Shown here piece by piece: positions 40,159 through 48,531 of a stretch of DNA of 49,796 nt. The notes beneath the pieces are model-generated. The model was given only the letters and a program-made list of their open reading frames with translations, ran no database searches and was not told where the DNA came from. How positions within the stretch are numbered: the first letter of the stretch is position 1; each line of letters opens with the position of its first letter. This DNA comes from Schwartzia sp. (in: firmicutes) (GTDB taxonomy: Bacteria; Bacillota; Negativicutes; Selenomonadales; Selenomonadaceae): positions 1 to 49,796 of the forward strand of contig JAFVAI010000089.1 of assembly GCA_017480545.1 (NCBI GenBank), in the 5' to 3' direction. Both the position numbers and the translations under genes were made by a program.

Positions 40159-41511
40159 TTACGCCCTTATTTTCGCGAGCAATTCGTCGGTCTTCTCTTT
40201 CAGGAGCTTCTCGTCGCCCTTCGTCTCCACGTTCAGGCGGATGACCGGCTCCGTGTTGGACATGCGCAGGTTGAAGCGCCAGTTGTCGAATTCCACCGAG
40301 AGGCCGTCCACCTTGTTGACTTTGCCCTTCGCCCCGTACTCGGCTTCCAACTTCGCGATGATCGCCTTCGCGTCGTCCACCGTGGAATTGATTTCGCCGC
40401 TGCAGGGGAATTTCGCCATGCGCTCCGCCATCAACTCGGAAACGGCCTTGCCTGCCTCGGAAACCAGTTCCATCGTTGTCAGGAACACCAGCATGCCGCT
40501 GTCGCAGTACGAGAAATTGCGGAAATAATGGTGGGCGCTCATCTCGCCGCCGTAAACCGCATCCTCCTTGCGCATCTTGTCCTTGATGAAAGCGTGGCCG
40601 CTCTTGCACATCACCGGTACGCCGCCGAGCTTCTCGGCAATCTCGATGGTGTTCCAAGTCAGACGCGGATCGTAGATGACCTTGCCTCCCGGATTCTTCT
40701 TCAGGAAGGACTGGGCGAGGAATCCCACCATATAATAGCCCTCGATGAAGCCGCCCTGCTCGTCGAACAGGAAGCAGCGGTCGAAGTCCCCGTCCCATGC
40801 GAAGCCCATCGCCGCCTTGTGCTCCCGCACGGCCTTCGCCGTCGCGTCACGGTTTTCCGGCAGGATCGGGTTCGGTACGCCGTTCGGGAAATTGCCGTCC
40901 GGCTCGTTGAAAACTTTCACCAATTTGACGGGAAGCTTCTTCTCCAATTTGTCGATGATCGGGCCTGCCGCGCCGTTGCCGGCGTTCACCACCACGGTCA
41001 TCGGCTTCAGCGCTTTCGCGTCGATATAGGTCAAAAGATGATCGACATACTCGCCTGTCACGTCATGCTTCTCGACCTTGCCCTTTGGGCCGTCGTAGGG
41101 CTTTAAATTGCCCTCGATGGCCAGATTCTCAATGTCCTTGAGGCCCGTGTCGCTGGATATGGGAATCGCCTTCTCGCGGACGAGCTTCATGCCGTTGTAA
41201 TTTTTCGGATTGTGGCTGGCCGTGACCATGATGCCGCCATCCAGTCCCAAATGGAAAGTGGCGAAATAAATCATCTCGGTGCCGCATTGCCCGATGTCCA
41301 CCACGTCGCAGCCGGACTCCACGAGGCCGCGCGTCAGCGCCTCGGAAATCGCGGGGCCCGACAGGCGGATGTCATACCCCACCGCCACGCGCTTCGCGCC
41401 CAAAAGTTGAACGAAAGCCTTGCCCACGCGATAGGCGAGTTCCTCGTTGACCTCGTCCGGATAAATGCCGCGCACATCGTAAGCGCCGAAACCTTTTCTG
41501 CTGAGTTCCAT
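40159..41511 (-). CDS. manB: Phosphomannomutase/phosphoglucomutase
   Basis: A 450-residue alpha-D-phosphohexomutase. The N-terminus is FGAYDVRGIYPDEVNE, the phosphoserine loop is TASHNP with Ser99, and the metal loop is DGDFDR. A sugar-binding GGEMSAHHYF and a C-terminal phosphate loop (RMSNTEPVIRLNVE) are present. It supplies glucose-1-phosphate or mannose-1-phosphate to GalU and other sugar-nucleotide enzymes. The ATG at 41511 is preceded by GGGAGGG and heads the operon. Confidence 0.95.
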   Translation of the reverse strand: MELSRKGFGAYDVRGIYPDEVNEELAYRVGKAFVQLLGAKRVAVGYDIRLSGPAISEALTRGLVESGCDVVDIGQCGTEMIYFATFHLGLDGGIMVTASHNPKNYNGMKLVREKAIPISSDTGLKDIENLAIEGNLKPYDGPKGKVEKHDVTGEYVDHLLTYIDAKALKPMTVVVNAGNGAAGPIIDKLEKKLPVKLVKVFNEPDGNFPNGVPNPILPENRDATAKAVREHKAAMGFAWDGDFDRCFLFDEQGGFIEGYYMVGFLAQSFLKKNPGGKVIYDPRLTWNTIEIAEKLGGVPVMCKSGHAFIKDKMRKEDAVYGGEMSAHHYFRNFSYCDSGMLVFLTTMELVSEAGKAVSELMAERMAKFPCSGEINSTVDDAKAIIAKLEAEYGAKGKVNKVDGLSVEFDNWRFNLRMSNTEPVIRLNVETKGDEKLLKEKTDELLAKIRA

Positions 41512-41602
41512 CAAAATCCCTCCCGAAAATTATCAATATATATTTATTGATTTCGCCATATAGGCAAAAAATCCTCCTACAAAACTCACAAAAATAATTT
41601 TT

Positions 41603-42949
41603 TCAATTTGCTTTGGCCGGAGCGTCGCAAAGCGTCTTCCGCACCATGGCGTAAGTGACGGCCAACGGGACGCAAGCCCCGACCCACGCCATCGGGTTCG
41701 CGCAGCAGGCGCCGAGATAGCCGAAGCGGTCGATCAGGAACACGGCGGCAGCCGCGCGCATCACAAGCTCCATCACGCCCGCGAAGGTCGGCATCGCCGT
41801 CTGGCCGAGGCCCTGCAACGTGAAGCGGAAAATGAACAGCAGCGAAAGCACGAAATAGCAAAGGCCATTGACGGTGAGATATGTGCGCCCCATATCGACG
41901 ACCTCCGGTTCGCCCGCGCCGACGAAGCCCTCGATCAGGAAGGCTCCGCAGAAGATATTGAGCGCCGCCACTAGTACGCTGAAACCCACCGACATCATCA
42001 TGCATGACCGCACACCCTCGCGGATGCGGAGCAAGCGGCGCGCGCCGAAATTCTGCGCCGTATAGGTCGCCATCGCCATGCCGAAGGACATCATCGGCAT
42101 GACCGCCACCGCGTCCACCCTCTGCGCCGCCGCGTAGGCGGCAATCGCCTGCGGGCCGAGCCCGTTCAGCGCGCCCTGCAAGATGATTGCACCGAGAGCG
42201 ATAACCGAAGCTTGGAAGCCCATCGGGAGCCCGATGCGCGCGTGCGCCCAAAGCTCCGCTTTCGTCAGCCGCCAGTCCTCCCGCCGGATCCAAAGCGCCG
42301 GGATATGGCGTCGAATATAGAAAAAGCAAATCGCGTTCGCCAGAATCTGCGAAGCCGCTGTCGCGAGCGCCGCCCCGGGGACGCCAAGGCCCAGTCCAAG
42401 GATGAAGATCGGCTCGAAAATGATATTGATCACGAGCCCGCCGGACAGCATCATCGTCGGAATCCGGCTGTCCCCCAAGGCCCGGATCAGGTTCGTCTGC
42501 ATCGCGAACAGGCTCATCAGCGGCACACCCGCGCAAATGATTGAAATAAACGCCGCCGCGTCGTCAAAAATTTCCGGCGGCGTGTCGAGCAGCGCAAGCA
42601 CCGGGCGCACGATCAAAAGCCCGAATACGGTCAGCGCCGCCGCCATGACCACGGAAAGCACCGCGCAAGCCGCCGCGCTCCGCCGTACGCCTTCCTCGTT
42701 TTTCGCGCCGAAGGCCTGTCCCGTCCGAATCGCTAGCCCCGTCGTCATTCCCATGACGAAACCAATCATCAAAAACATCAGGCAGCCCGTGCAGCCCACC
42801 GCCGCCAACGCCTCCACGCCGAGAAACCGCCCGACGAGGAACGTGTCGACAAACGCGTACATCTGCTGCACCATATTGCCCGCAATCAAAGGCAGCGCGA
42901 AAAAAAGAATCAGCTTCCAGGGGCTGCCCTCGGTCATATCCTTTGCCAT
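41603..42949 (-). CDS. MATE-family multidrug efflux transporter
   Basis: A 448-residue, 12-helix transporter. It begins MAKDMTEGSPWKLILFFALP and shows the family's internal repeat (NMVQQMYAFVDTFLVGRFLG; GFQASVIALGAIILQGALN) as in DinF/NorM-type MATE proteins that expel cationic compounds using sodium or protons. It stands between the mutase operon and the YdcF gene and reads the same way as both. A 13-base gap to the ydcF-like stop suggests co-transcription with it. Confidence 0.92.
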   Translation of the reverse strand: MAKDMTEGSPWKLILFFALPLIAGNMVQQMYAFVDTFLVGRFLGVEALAAVGCTGCLMFLMIGFVMGMTTGLAIRTGQAFGAKNEEGVRRSAAACAVLSVVMAAALTVFGLLIVRPVLALLDTPPEIFDDAAAFISIICAGVPLMSLFAMQTNLIRALGDSRIPTMMLSGGLVINIIFEPIFILGLGLGVPGAALATAASQILANAICFFYIRRHIPALWIRREDWRLTKAELWAHARIGLPMGFQASVIALGAIILQGALNGLGPQAIAAYAAAQRVDAVAVMPMMSFGMAMATYTAQNFGARRLLRIREGVRSCMMMSVGFSVLVAALNIFCGAFLIEGFVGAGEPEVVDMGRTYLTVNGLCYFVLSLLFIFRFTLQGLGQTAMPTFAGVMELVMRAAAAVFLIDRFGYLGACCANPMAWVGACVPLAVTYAMVRKTLCDAPAKAN

Positions 42950-42962
42950 AAATTTTCTTCCT

Positions 42963-43721
42963 TCAAAACCCCGTCATTCTCGTCACAAAGCAGCGCAGTT
43001 CCTCCCGCATCACGCATACGCTGTCATCCAGCGCGGACGCCTCCGGCCCGAACCAGATATAGTGGAGCTCCCGCGCCTTGGAATTGGCTCGATAGCCCGC
43101 GGGGAACGGCGTCACCGGGACGCCCTGCTTCTCAAAATTCAACACCGAGCGCTTCATGTGGAAAGCCGACGTCACGAGAAGCGGCCGGGAAAAGCCGCGC
43201 TCCTTGAGCATGGCCGCCGTGTACTTCGCGTTTTCCCCCGTCGTCTTGCTGTCCTTCTCCAAGATGATGTCCCGCCCGGGCACACCGAGCCCCAGCAGCA
43301 TGCGTCGCGCGATATCCGCCTCCGAGGCCGAATCCTCGAACACCTTTCCACCCGTGAACAGCACCGGAATATGGAGCCGATGGTAAAGCCGCGCCGCCGC
43401 CAACAGGCGCGCCGAAGAGCCTTCGCTGAGGCCGCCCGCGCCGTCCAGATCCGGCGTGTCTTTCGTCGAGCCGCCGCCCAAGAGCACAATCACATCGCCC
43501 GAAGGGGCTTCGGGCGGCAAATGCGCCGCCTCAAGATTTCGCATCAAGGCCGAGGCCACGAAGGGGGTCGAGATCGCGTAAAGCACCAACGCCACGGCGA
43601 AAAGCAGCCGCGCGATTTCTTTTTCCCGCCGCCGGAGTTTCCACGACAGCCAAAAAAGGATGAGCATAAAAATGCCCGGCGGCAATACAAAGGTCACGCC
43701 AAATTTCAAAAAAGCTATCAC
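42963..43721 (-). CDS. YdcF-family (DUF218/ElyC-like) membrane protein
   Basis: A 252-residue protein. Two N-terminal membrane helices (LKFGVTFVLPPGIFMLILFW and LLFAVALVLYAISTPFV) precede a DUF218 domain: DVIVLLGGG, RLLAAARLYHRLHIPVLFTG, ILEKDSKTTGENA and PLLVTSAFHMKRS. Relatives (SanA, ElyC, YdcF) affect envelope or peptidoglycan precursor handling. The GTG at 43721 follows GGAAGGGGG at a better distance than the TTG at 43739. Confidence 0.9.
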   Translation of the reverse strand: MIAFLKFGVTFVLPPGIFMLILFWLSWKLRRREKEIARLLFAVALVLYAISTPFVASALMRNLEAAHLPPEAPSGDVIVLLGGGSTKDTPDLDGAGGLSEGSSARLLAAARLYHRLHIPVLFTGGKVFEDSASEADIARRMLLGLGVPGRDIILEKDSKTTGENAKYTAAMLKERGFSRPLLVTSAFHMKRSVLNFEKQGVPVTPFPAGYRANSKARELHYIWFGPEASALDDSVCVMREELRCFVTRMTGF

Positions 43722-43806
43722 AAAGCCGCCCCCTTCCAAGAGAGAGCGGCTTCAAATCCTGCCACCGCAAGCGCCGGTTCCGGCGCACGGCCCGTTTTTC
43801 CGTCTT

Positions 43807-44742
43807 TCACGATAATTTCGCCTTCCCGACAAAATATTCATAGGTCCGGCGCAAACCGTCCTCCAGGCTGACCGCCGGTTTCCAGCCCAGCCCGCGGCGC
43901 GCCCGCGCGTTTGACAATGCCGACTTGTAAATATCCCCCGGCCGCTCCGGGCCGTATTTCGGGATGATGCTCCGCCCGGCAACGCTCGACAGCACGTCCA
44001 CCAGTTCCCTGAGGCTCGTCTGCGTCTGCGTACTGAGATTGTAAACGACGTTCGCCTGCGCCGTCGTCAGCGCCGCCGAAACGCCCGCCGCGATATCCCC
44101 GGCGTAGATGAAATCCCGGGTCTGTTCCCCGTCGCCGAAAATTGTGATTTCCTTTTCCTCGGCGACCAACCGCGAGAAAATGCTGATGACGCCGCCCTCG
44201 CCGCCGTCGCCCTGCCGTTCGCCGTAAACGTTGGCGAAACGCAAGACCACATAATCGAGACCGAAGCACTCATGGTAAAGCTCCATATAGCGCTCCGCCG
44301 TCACTTTCGACAGTCCGTAGAACGACATCGGCGCCAACTTGTGCGCCTCCTTGATGGGCAGGTCACGCTCCGGCACGTCGCCGTAAGCCGCTGCCGTCGA
44401 CGAGAAGACCACACGTTTCACGCCGCTCTGCCGGGCTGCCTCCAACACCCGGATCGTCCCCAGCACGTTGCAGTCCGCGTCAAACGCCGGCGCCGCCAAG
44501 GAAGCGGGCACCATTGTCTGCCCTGCGAAATGCACGATGGCGTCGTACTGCCCGGTGGCGACCACCCCCGCCAACCGCTCATCGCGCACGTCCATTTCGA
44601 TAAGCTCCATGTCCTCCTCCAGATGCTCGCGCGAGCCGCTGGACAAATTGTCCAACGCCACCGGCTCGTCGCCGCGCACCTGCAGATATCGCATCAAGTG
44701 CGAGCCGATAAACCCCGCGCCTCCCGTAACCAGAACCTTCAT
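43807..44742 (-). CDS. galE: UDP-glucose 4-epimerase
   Basis: A 311-residue short-chain dehydrogenase-type epimerase: VTGGAGFIGSHL (NAD site), DNLSSG, VVFSSTAAAYGDVPE and the YGLSKVTAE catalytic Tyr-Lys pair. It interconverts UDP-glucose and UDP-galactose (or the N-acetyl forms), using UDP-glucose from GalU. The ATG at 44742 is preferred over the upstream GTG at 44751. It is followed by ydcF and preceded by rfbD, all in one direction. Confidence 0.93.
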   Translation of the reverse strand: MKVLVTGGAGFIGSHLMRYLQVRGDEPVALDNLSSGSREHLEEDMELIEMDVRDERLAGVVATGQYDAIVHFAGQTMVPASLAAPAFDADCNVLGTIRVLEAARQSGVKRVVFSSTAAAYGDVPERDLPIKEAHKLAPMSFYGLSKVTAERYMELYHECFGLDYVVLRFANVYGERQGDGGEGGVISIFSRLVAEEKEITIFGDGEQTRDFIYAGDIAAGVSAALTTAQANVVYNLSTQTQTSLRELVDVLSSVAGRSIIPKYGPERPGDIYKSALSNARARRGLGWKPAVSLEDGLRRTYEYFVGKAKLS

Positions 44743-44779
44743 CACAAACACTCCCCGCGCTTTTGCACGATTCCTGTCT

Positions 44780-45631
44780 TTATTCTTCCAAATCCGCCAG
44801 ATACCGCTTCACGGCGTCCCGCCAGTCCGGCAGGCGGCGGAACCCGCCTTCGTCCAACGACGCTTTCGACAGCCGCGAATTTTTCGGACGCGTCGCCTTC
44901 GTCGGGTACATATCCGAAGCGACCGGCGTCACCCTCGTCGAAAGCCCGCGCAGGCGAATCGCCTCCGCCGCGAGCTCTGCCCACGAGCAGACACCCTCGT
45001 TCGTTGCGTGATACACGCCGAAAGCGTCGCTTTCGGTCATGTCCGCCAAAAGCTCCGCCAAATCCGCCGTATAGGTTGGCGAGCCGATCTGGTCGTTCAC
45101 CACCGTCAGCGCGTCCCTCGTTTTCGCGAGGCCGAGAATCGTCCGAATGAAATTCTTTCCGTGAAGGCCGAACACCCACGACGTCCGGACAATGAAAAAC
45201 CGGCCCGACGCCATCGCATCCCGCACGGCGTTTTCCCCCGCCAGCTTCGACGCGCCGTATACATTGCACGGCCCCGTCCCGTCGCCGGTCTCGTAAAAAC
45301 GATCGCCCGTGCCGGGAAACACATAATCGGTGCTGATGTAAACAAGCTTCGCACCGATTTCCTCACAAGCTGCGGCAATCGCTCTCGTGGCCGACACGTT
45401 GACCGTGCGGCAAATCTCCCGCTCGTCTTCCGCGCGGTCCACCGCCGTGTACCCCGCGCAGTGGATCACTGCGTCGGGCCTCTCCCGCAGGACAAACGCT
45501 TTCGTCCGCGCCGGATCGTCCAACGGCGTTTCCCGCCGCGTCGCGCCGACGACCTCCGCGCCGCGCCCGCGGAGCACCCGCGCGACGTCGAACCCGAGCT
45601 GCCCCGTCACGCCCGTCACAAGAACCTTCAT
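44780..45631 (-). CDS. rfbD: dTDP-4-dehydrorhamnose reductase
   Basis: A 283-residue extended short-chain dehydrogenase with VTGVTGQLGFDVARVL, AVIHCAGYTAVDRAED, LVYISTDYVFPG and the YGASKLAGE active-site pair. It makes dTDP-L-rhamnose in the last step. The other rhamnose genes (rfbA, rfbB, rfbC) are not in the window. It heads a run rfbD-galE-ydcF-MATE. Confidence 0.93.
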   Translation of the reverse strand: MKVLVTGVTGQLGFDVARVLRGRGAEVVGATRRETPLDDPARTKAFVLRERPDAVIHCAGYTAVDRAEDEREICRTVNVSATRAIAAACEEIGAKLVYISTDYVFPGTGDRFYETGDGTGPCNVYGASKLAGENAVRDAMASGRFFIVRTSWVFGLHGKNFIRTILGLAKTRDALTVVNDQIGSPTYTADLAELLADMTESDAFGVYHATNEGVCSWAELAAEAIRLRGLSTRVTPVASDMYPTKATRPKNSRLSKASLDEGGFRRLPDWRDAVKRYLADLEE

Positions 45632-45650
45632 TGTATCAACTCCAACCTAT

Positions 45651-45679
45651 ATGATACCATTTGCAACGCACGGACGCAA
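45651..45679 (-). promoter_or_regulatory. rfbD promoter
   Basis: On the minus strand, TTGCGT (45674-45679) and TATCAT (45651-45656) are 17 bases apart, about 20 bases before the rfbD start. Confidence 0.55.
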
Positions 45680-45715
45680 GGAAAACAAAAAGGAAGCCGC
45701 GCGAACGGCTCCCCC
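45680..45715 (-). terminator. Terminator of the gamma carbonic anhydrase gene
   Basis: An AGCCG/CGGCT stem with a minus-strand TTTTTG tail lies just after the stop at 45722. Confidence 0.6.
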
Positions 45716-45721
45716 GCTTTC

Positions 45722-46279
45722 TCAGACAATCTTTTCCCCATGGTACGTCTCGCCTTCGATATCCGGCTTCACACCGTAGCCGATGGCCCACTCGCTCTTG
45801 TACTTGATGGCCTGCGCGTGGATCGCGTCCATGCGGTCGATGGTGCGGCGCACCTTGCCCGGCACACCCGCCACGAGGGAATTGGGCGGAATGACCTCGT
45901 TCTGAAGCACCAGCGCCCCCGCCGCGATGATCGAGCCGCGCCCGATGCGCGCGCCGTCCAGCACCGTCGCGTTCATGCCGATCAGCACATGATCCTCCAC
46001 CACGCAAGCGTGCACCACAGCGCCGTGGCCAATGGTCACATAGTCGCCGATGATGCAGGGATAATCGTCGGCCACATGCAGGCAGACGAGATCCTGCACG
46101 TTCGAGCACTCGCCGACGGAAATATAGTTGACATCGCCCCGGGCGACGACCCCCGGCCAAAGGCTCGCGAAACGCGCGACACGCACATCGCCGGACAAGA
46201 ACACCTGCGGCGCGACAAAAGCCTCCTCATGGATCACCGGACTTTTTCCCTGAAACTCCCGACTGGTAAGCGTGTACAT
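45722..46279 (-). CDS. Gamma-class carbonic anhydrase-family protein
   Basis: A 185-residue left-handed beta-helix protein built of hexapeptide repeats (VFLSGDVRVARFASLWPGVV, VGECSNVQDLVCLHV, IGHGAVVHACVV, VLIGMNATVLDGARIGRGS). The histidines in CLHV and GHGAVVHA fit the trimer-interface metal site of the YrdA/PaaY branch. Activity as a carbonic anhydrase is variable in this group. AAAGGAGAG supports the ATG at 46279. It has its own terminator. Confidence 0.9.
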   Translation of the reverse strand: MYTLTSREFQGKSPVIHEEAFVAPQVFLSGDVRVARFASLWPGVVARGDVNYISVGECSNVQDLVCLHVADDYPCIIGDYVTIGHGAVVHACVVEDHVLIGMNATVLDGARIGRGSIIAAGALVLQNEVIPPNSLVAGVPGKVRRTIDRMDAIHAQAIKYKSEWAIGYGVKPDIEGETYHGEKIV

Positions 46280-46384
46280 AGATGCACTCTCCTTTGCTGA
46301 TTGATCGTACTTCATTCATCTATCGCAATATTTTATCTGATTTTCCCAAAAATTGGAAGGGGCGCGGCGTCATTTTGTGATATA

Positions 46385-46500
46385 ATGTGTCCGCTTAACG
46401 AGCGCGAAGCGCGAGTTTCGTGGCACATATCCACTGCATGGGAAATGTGTTCGTTTCGCGAGCGTGAAGCGCGAACTTGGCGGCACATATCCACTATGCA
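46385..46500. repeat. Two tandem 60-bp repeat units upstream of the twin thioesterases
   Basis: 46385-46440 and 46445-46500 align base for base with a 60-base offset. They share ATGTGT, GAGCG-GAAGCGCGA and GGCACATATCCACT. Each unit contains a GAGCGCGAAGCGCG-type dyad. TATAAT with an extended TGA stands at 46378-46386, so the repeats lie between the promoter and the first gene. Confidence 0.75.
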
Positions 46501-46540
46501 GATACGTATGCCAACAAACCAACACGAAAGGAAGAATCCT

Positions 46541-46984
46541 ATGAACCGGGAAACAGCCCTTCCAATCCTGAAGGAAATGTACGAGCAGGGCAACCCCTTC
46601 GTGAAGCTCTGCGGCATCGTCATCGACGACGCCGGGCAGGGCATGGCGAAAAGCCACATGACCGTCACCGAGCCCCTGACAAATCTCGTCCGGCACTTGC
46701 ATGGCGGCGCGTTGGCCACGCTCATCGACAACATCTTCGGCGTCACCTGCCGCACCGTCGGCACGGAAGTCGTCACCCAGAGCATCACGACGAACTTCAT
46801 CCGCAACACCGAGATTGGCAAGACCATCTACGCCGAGGCGCACATCCATCACGCAGGGCGCACCACCATCGTCCTCGAAGCCGACGTTTTCACCGAGGAA
46901 AAGAAGCTGATGGCCCATTCCATCGCAACAATGTTCGTCAGCGGCACGGACGGCCGCTTCCCGCGCAAGTGGGACGAAAATTGA
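46541..46984 (+). CDS. PaaI-family hotdog thioesterase (first of two)
   Basis: A 147-residue hotdog-fold protein with the PaaI signature HLHGGALATLIDNIFGV and the strand pattern TTNFIRNTEIGKTIYAEAHI. It probably hydrolyses an acyl- or aryl-CoA. The ATG at 46541 has AAAGGAAG upstream. A second member of the same family follows after about 13 bases, which suggests a tandem duplication and possibly a mixed oligomer. Confidence 0.88.
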   Translation: MNRETALPILKEMYEQGNPFVKLCGIVIDDAGQGMAKSHMTVTEPLTNLVRHLHGGALATLIDNIFGVTCRTVGTEVVTQSITTNFIRNTEIGKTIYAEAHIHHAGRTTIVLEADVFTEEKKLMAHSIATMFVSGTDGRFPRKWDEN

Positions 46985-46997
46985 GGGGGTGCGGACC

Positions 46998-47432
46998 TTG
47001 GACAAAGAAAAATGCCTTGAAATCATCCATGAAATCTTCAGCACGAACCGCTATGTGATCCACAGCGGCATCATCATCGACGAGGTGGGCTGCGGCTGGG
47101 CGAAGCTCCACATGACCATCGATCCCGATGTCCATATCAACCTGACCGGCTTCACCCACGGCGGCGCATTCTCCACGTTGGCGAACACCGCCGTCGGCGT
47201 CGCCTGCTGCACCGTCGGCGCCCGCACCGTCACGCTGAACATCACCACCGACTTCATCAAAAACATTCGCGCGGGGGAAACCGCCTGGGCGGAAGCGAAA
47301 GTCCTCCACCGTGGACGGAAGACCATCGTCCTCGTCTCGAAAATCTACGACGACCACCACAACCTGCTCTGCCAGACCATGGCCACCATGTACGTCAAAG
47401 GCGACGACGAACGAATCCCGAAGGAATGGTGA
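46998..47432 (+). CDS. PaaI-family hotdog thioesterase (second of two)
   Basis: A 144-residue paralogue of the preceding protein with TGFTHGGAFSTLANTAVGV and TTDFIKNIRAGETAWAEAKV. The TTG at 46998 sits 8 bases after GAGGGGG; a GTG at 46989 is in frame but touches that site. The two differ at many positions (for example LIDN versus LANT after the HGG motif), so they may have different substrates or form a heteromer. Confidence 0.85.
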   Translation: MDKEKCLEIIHEIFSTNRYVIHSGIIIDEVGCGWAKLHMTIDPDVHINLTGFTHGGAFSTLANTAVGVACCTVGARTVTLNITTDFIKNIRAGETAWAEAKVLHRGRKTIVLVSKIYDDHHNLLCQTMATMYVKGDDERIPKEW

Positions 47433-47511
47433 GCGAAATATACCGGGCCGAAAATTTTTCGCCCTGTCTATACGGCGTTTGCTTGTCGCTGCCCCGCAAA
47501 GCGGAGTTCAT

Positions 47512-47844
47512 TTATCGCTCGTTCAACATCTTCTCAATCTTCCCCGGCACAGCGTCAATCTCCGCGTTGAGCTTGGCTCGTTGTTGCCGACAGTCCGCAA
47601 TCAGCTCGAAGGGGTCGAGGATTGCCAAAAGCAAGGCTATATTCCCATTAAACAACGAACACTCATCAGCTATATCCTTGGCTTGTTCTTGTGTTAGTCC
47701 AATTTGGAGTTCAGACGCAATCTTCAAGATGCTTTGTGGGTGCATCGAATCAGCACAATCATCCAATATTTTTGCCGGGTCTTTTGTGGTTGCACACAAT
47801 CGCGCATAAAGTCTGTCTTTCTCTTCTTTGGACAACTTCACCAT
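47512..47844 (-). CDS. Small hypothetical helical protein
   Basis: A 110-residue charged, helical protein (KLSKEEKDRLYARLCATTKD at the start, VPGKIEKMLNER at the end) with no family I recognise. AAAGGGAAC precedes the ATG. Just upstream (47847 back towards ~48000) another minus-strand frame ends in ISPTKTRKLTQIHDLKKY..AEREL with a stop 2 bases before this ATG, so this could be the second gene of a unit whose first gene is truncated. That upstream frame has no credible start. Confidence 0.55.
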   Translation of the reverse strand: MVKLSKEEKDRLYARLCATTKDPAKILDDCADSMHPQSILKIASELQIGLTQEQAKDIADECSLFNGNIALLLAILDPFELIADCRQQRAKLNAEIDAVPGKIEKMLNER

Positions 47845-48069
47845 TTTCAGAGTTCCCTTTCTGCGTATGACGCGTACTTCTTCAAATCATGTATTTGGGT
47901 AAGTTTTCTTGTTTTTGTTGGGCTAATATGTTTCCCATCTCTTCCGCCGTTGCCCTTCCAACCATCAAACGCGCCTCTTCCAGATTTTCTGGTTTGCTGT
48001 ATTATGCAACAGAAAAAGGCCGCTTTGGAAGCGACAAATGTGATTGCGTTCGGCAAAGCGAATCTTCCC

Positions 48070-48115
48070 AAAATAAAAGCGCCCACCGTTGCCGATGGGT
48101 GCTTTTATTTTATAA
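48070..48115 (-). terminator. HU gene terminator
   Basis: AAAATAAAAGCGCCCAC pairs with GGGTGCTTTTATTTT (one bulge), 3 bases past the HU stop. Confidence 0.85.
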
Positions 48116-48117
48116 TC

Positions 48118-48417
48118 TTATTTTTTCTTTTTGGCGGCTTTCTTGCCGTTGACCAGTTCCTTGAAAGCTGCGCTGGCCTTGAAGACCGGGAGCTTCGAAG
48201 CGGGAATCTGGATCTCTTTGCCCGTCTGCGGGTTGCGGCCTTTGCGGGCGGCGCGCTGCGAAATTTTGAAGGTGCCGAACTGGAGGAACGCGATGGAGTC
48301 GCCTTTTTTCAGCGCGTCGCGGATGGTCGCGAGCGCTGCGGTGACAATGGCGTCAGCGGCCTTTTGCGTCGTGCCGGACTTTTCGGCGACGGCCTTGATG
48401 AAATCTGCTTTCTTCAC
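48118..48417 (-). CDS. hup: HU-family DNA-binding protein
   Basis: A 99-residue histone-like protein: KKADFIKAVAEKSGTTQKAA, the FGTFKISQRAARKGRNPQTG arm that inserts into the DNA minor groove, and a KELVNGKKAAKKKK basic tail slightly longer than usual. It bends and compacts DNA as a dimer. The GTG at 48417 with GAGGGG gives the family N-terminus; a longer frame to 48462 lacks a site. Has its own promoter and terminator. Confidence 0.95.
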   Translation of the reverse strand: MKKADFIKAVAEKSGTTQKAADAIVTAALATIRDALKKGDSIAFLQFGTFKISQRAARKGRNPQTGKEIQIPASKLPVFKASAAFKELVNGKKAAKKKK

Positions 48418-48467
48418 AAGAAATCCCCTCTTTCTTTGATTCGAGTGCGTTGTTGCCCTCATCCCGT

Positions 48468-48495
48468 ATTATAACACAGAAAAACGCGATGTAAA
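48468..48495 (-). promoter_or_regulatory. HU gene promoter
   Basis: On the minus strand, TTTACA (48490-48495) and TATAAT (48468-48473) are 16 bases apart. Confidence 0.7.
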
Positions 48496-48531
48496 TAGGT
48501 TTTGTGCGGATAATGTCGTTTGGAGGACGGA

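Noticed and set aside
42402-43871. Long plus-strand frame opposite MATE and YdcF genes
   Set aside because: Shadow of two well-supported minus-strand genes, spanning their junction.
44468-46300. 610-codon plus-strand frame opposite galE, rfbD and carbonic anhydrase genes
   Set aside because: It spans three recognisable genes and their promoter and terminator; the translation is Arg/His-rich and featureless.
46385-46500. Possible CRISPR array from the 60-base repeats
   Set aside because: Only two directly adjacent units with no spacers of regular size and no cas genes.
47847-48086. 79-codon minus-strand frame between HU and the 110-residue gene
   Set aside because: Its start lies inside the HU terminator and it lacks a ribosome site; at most its last ~45 codons are a gene remnant.
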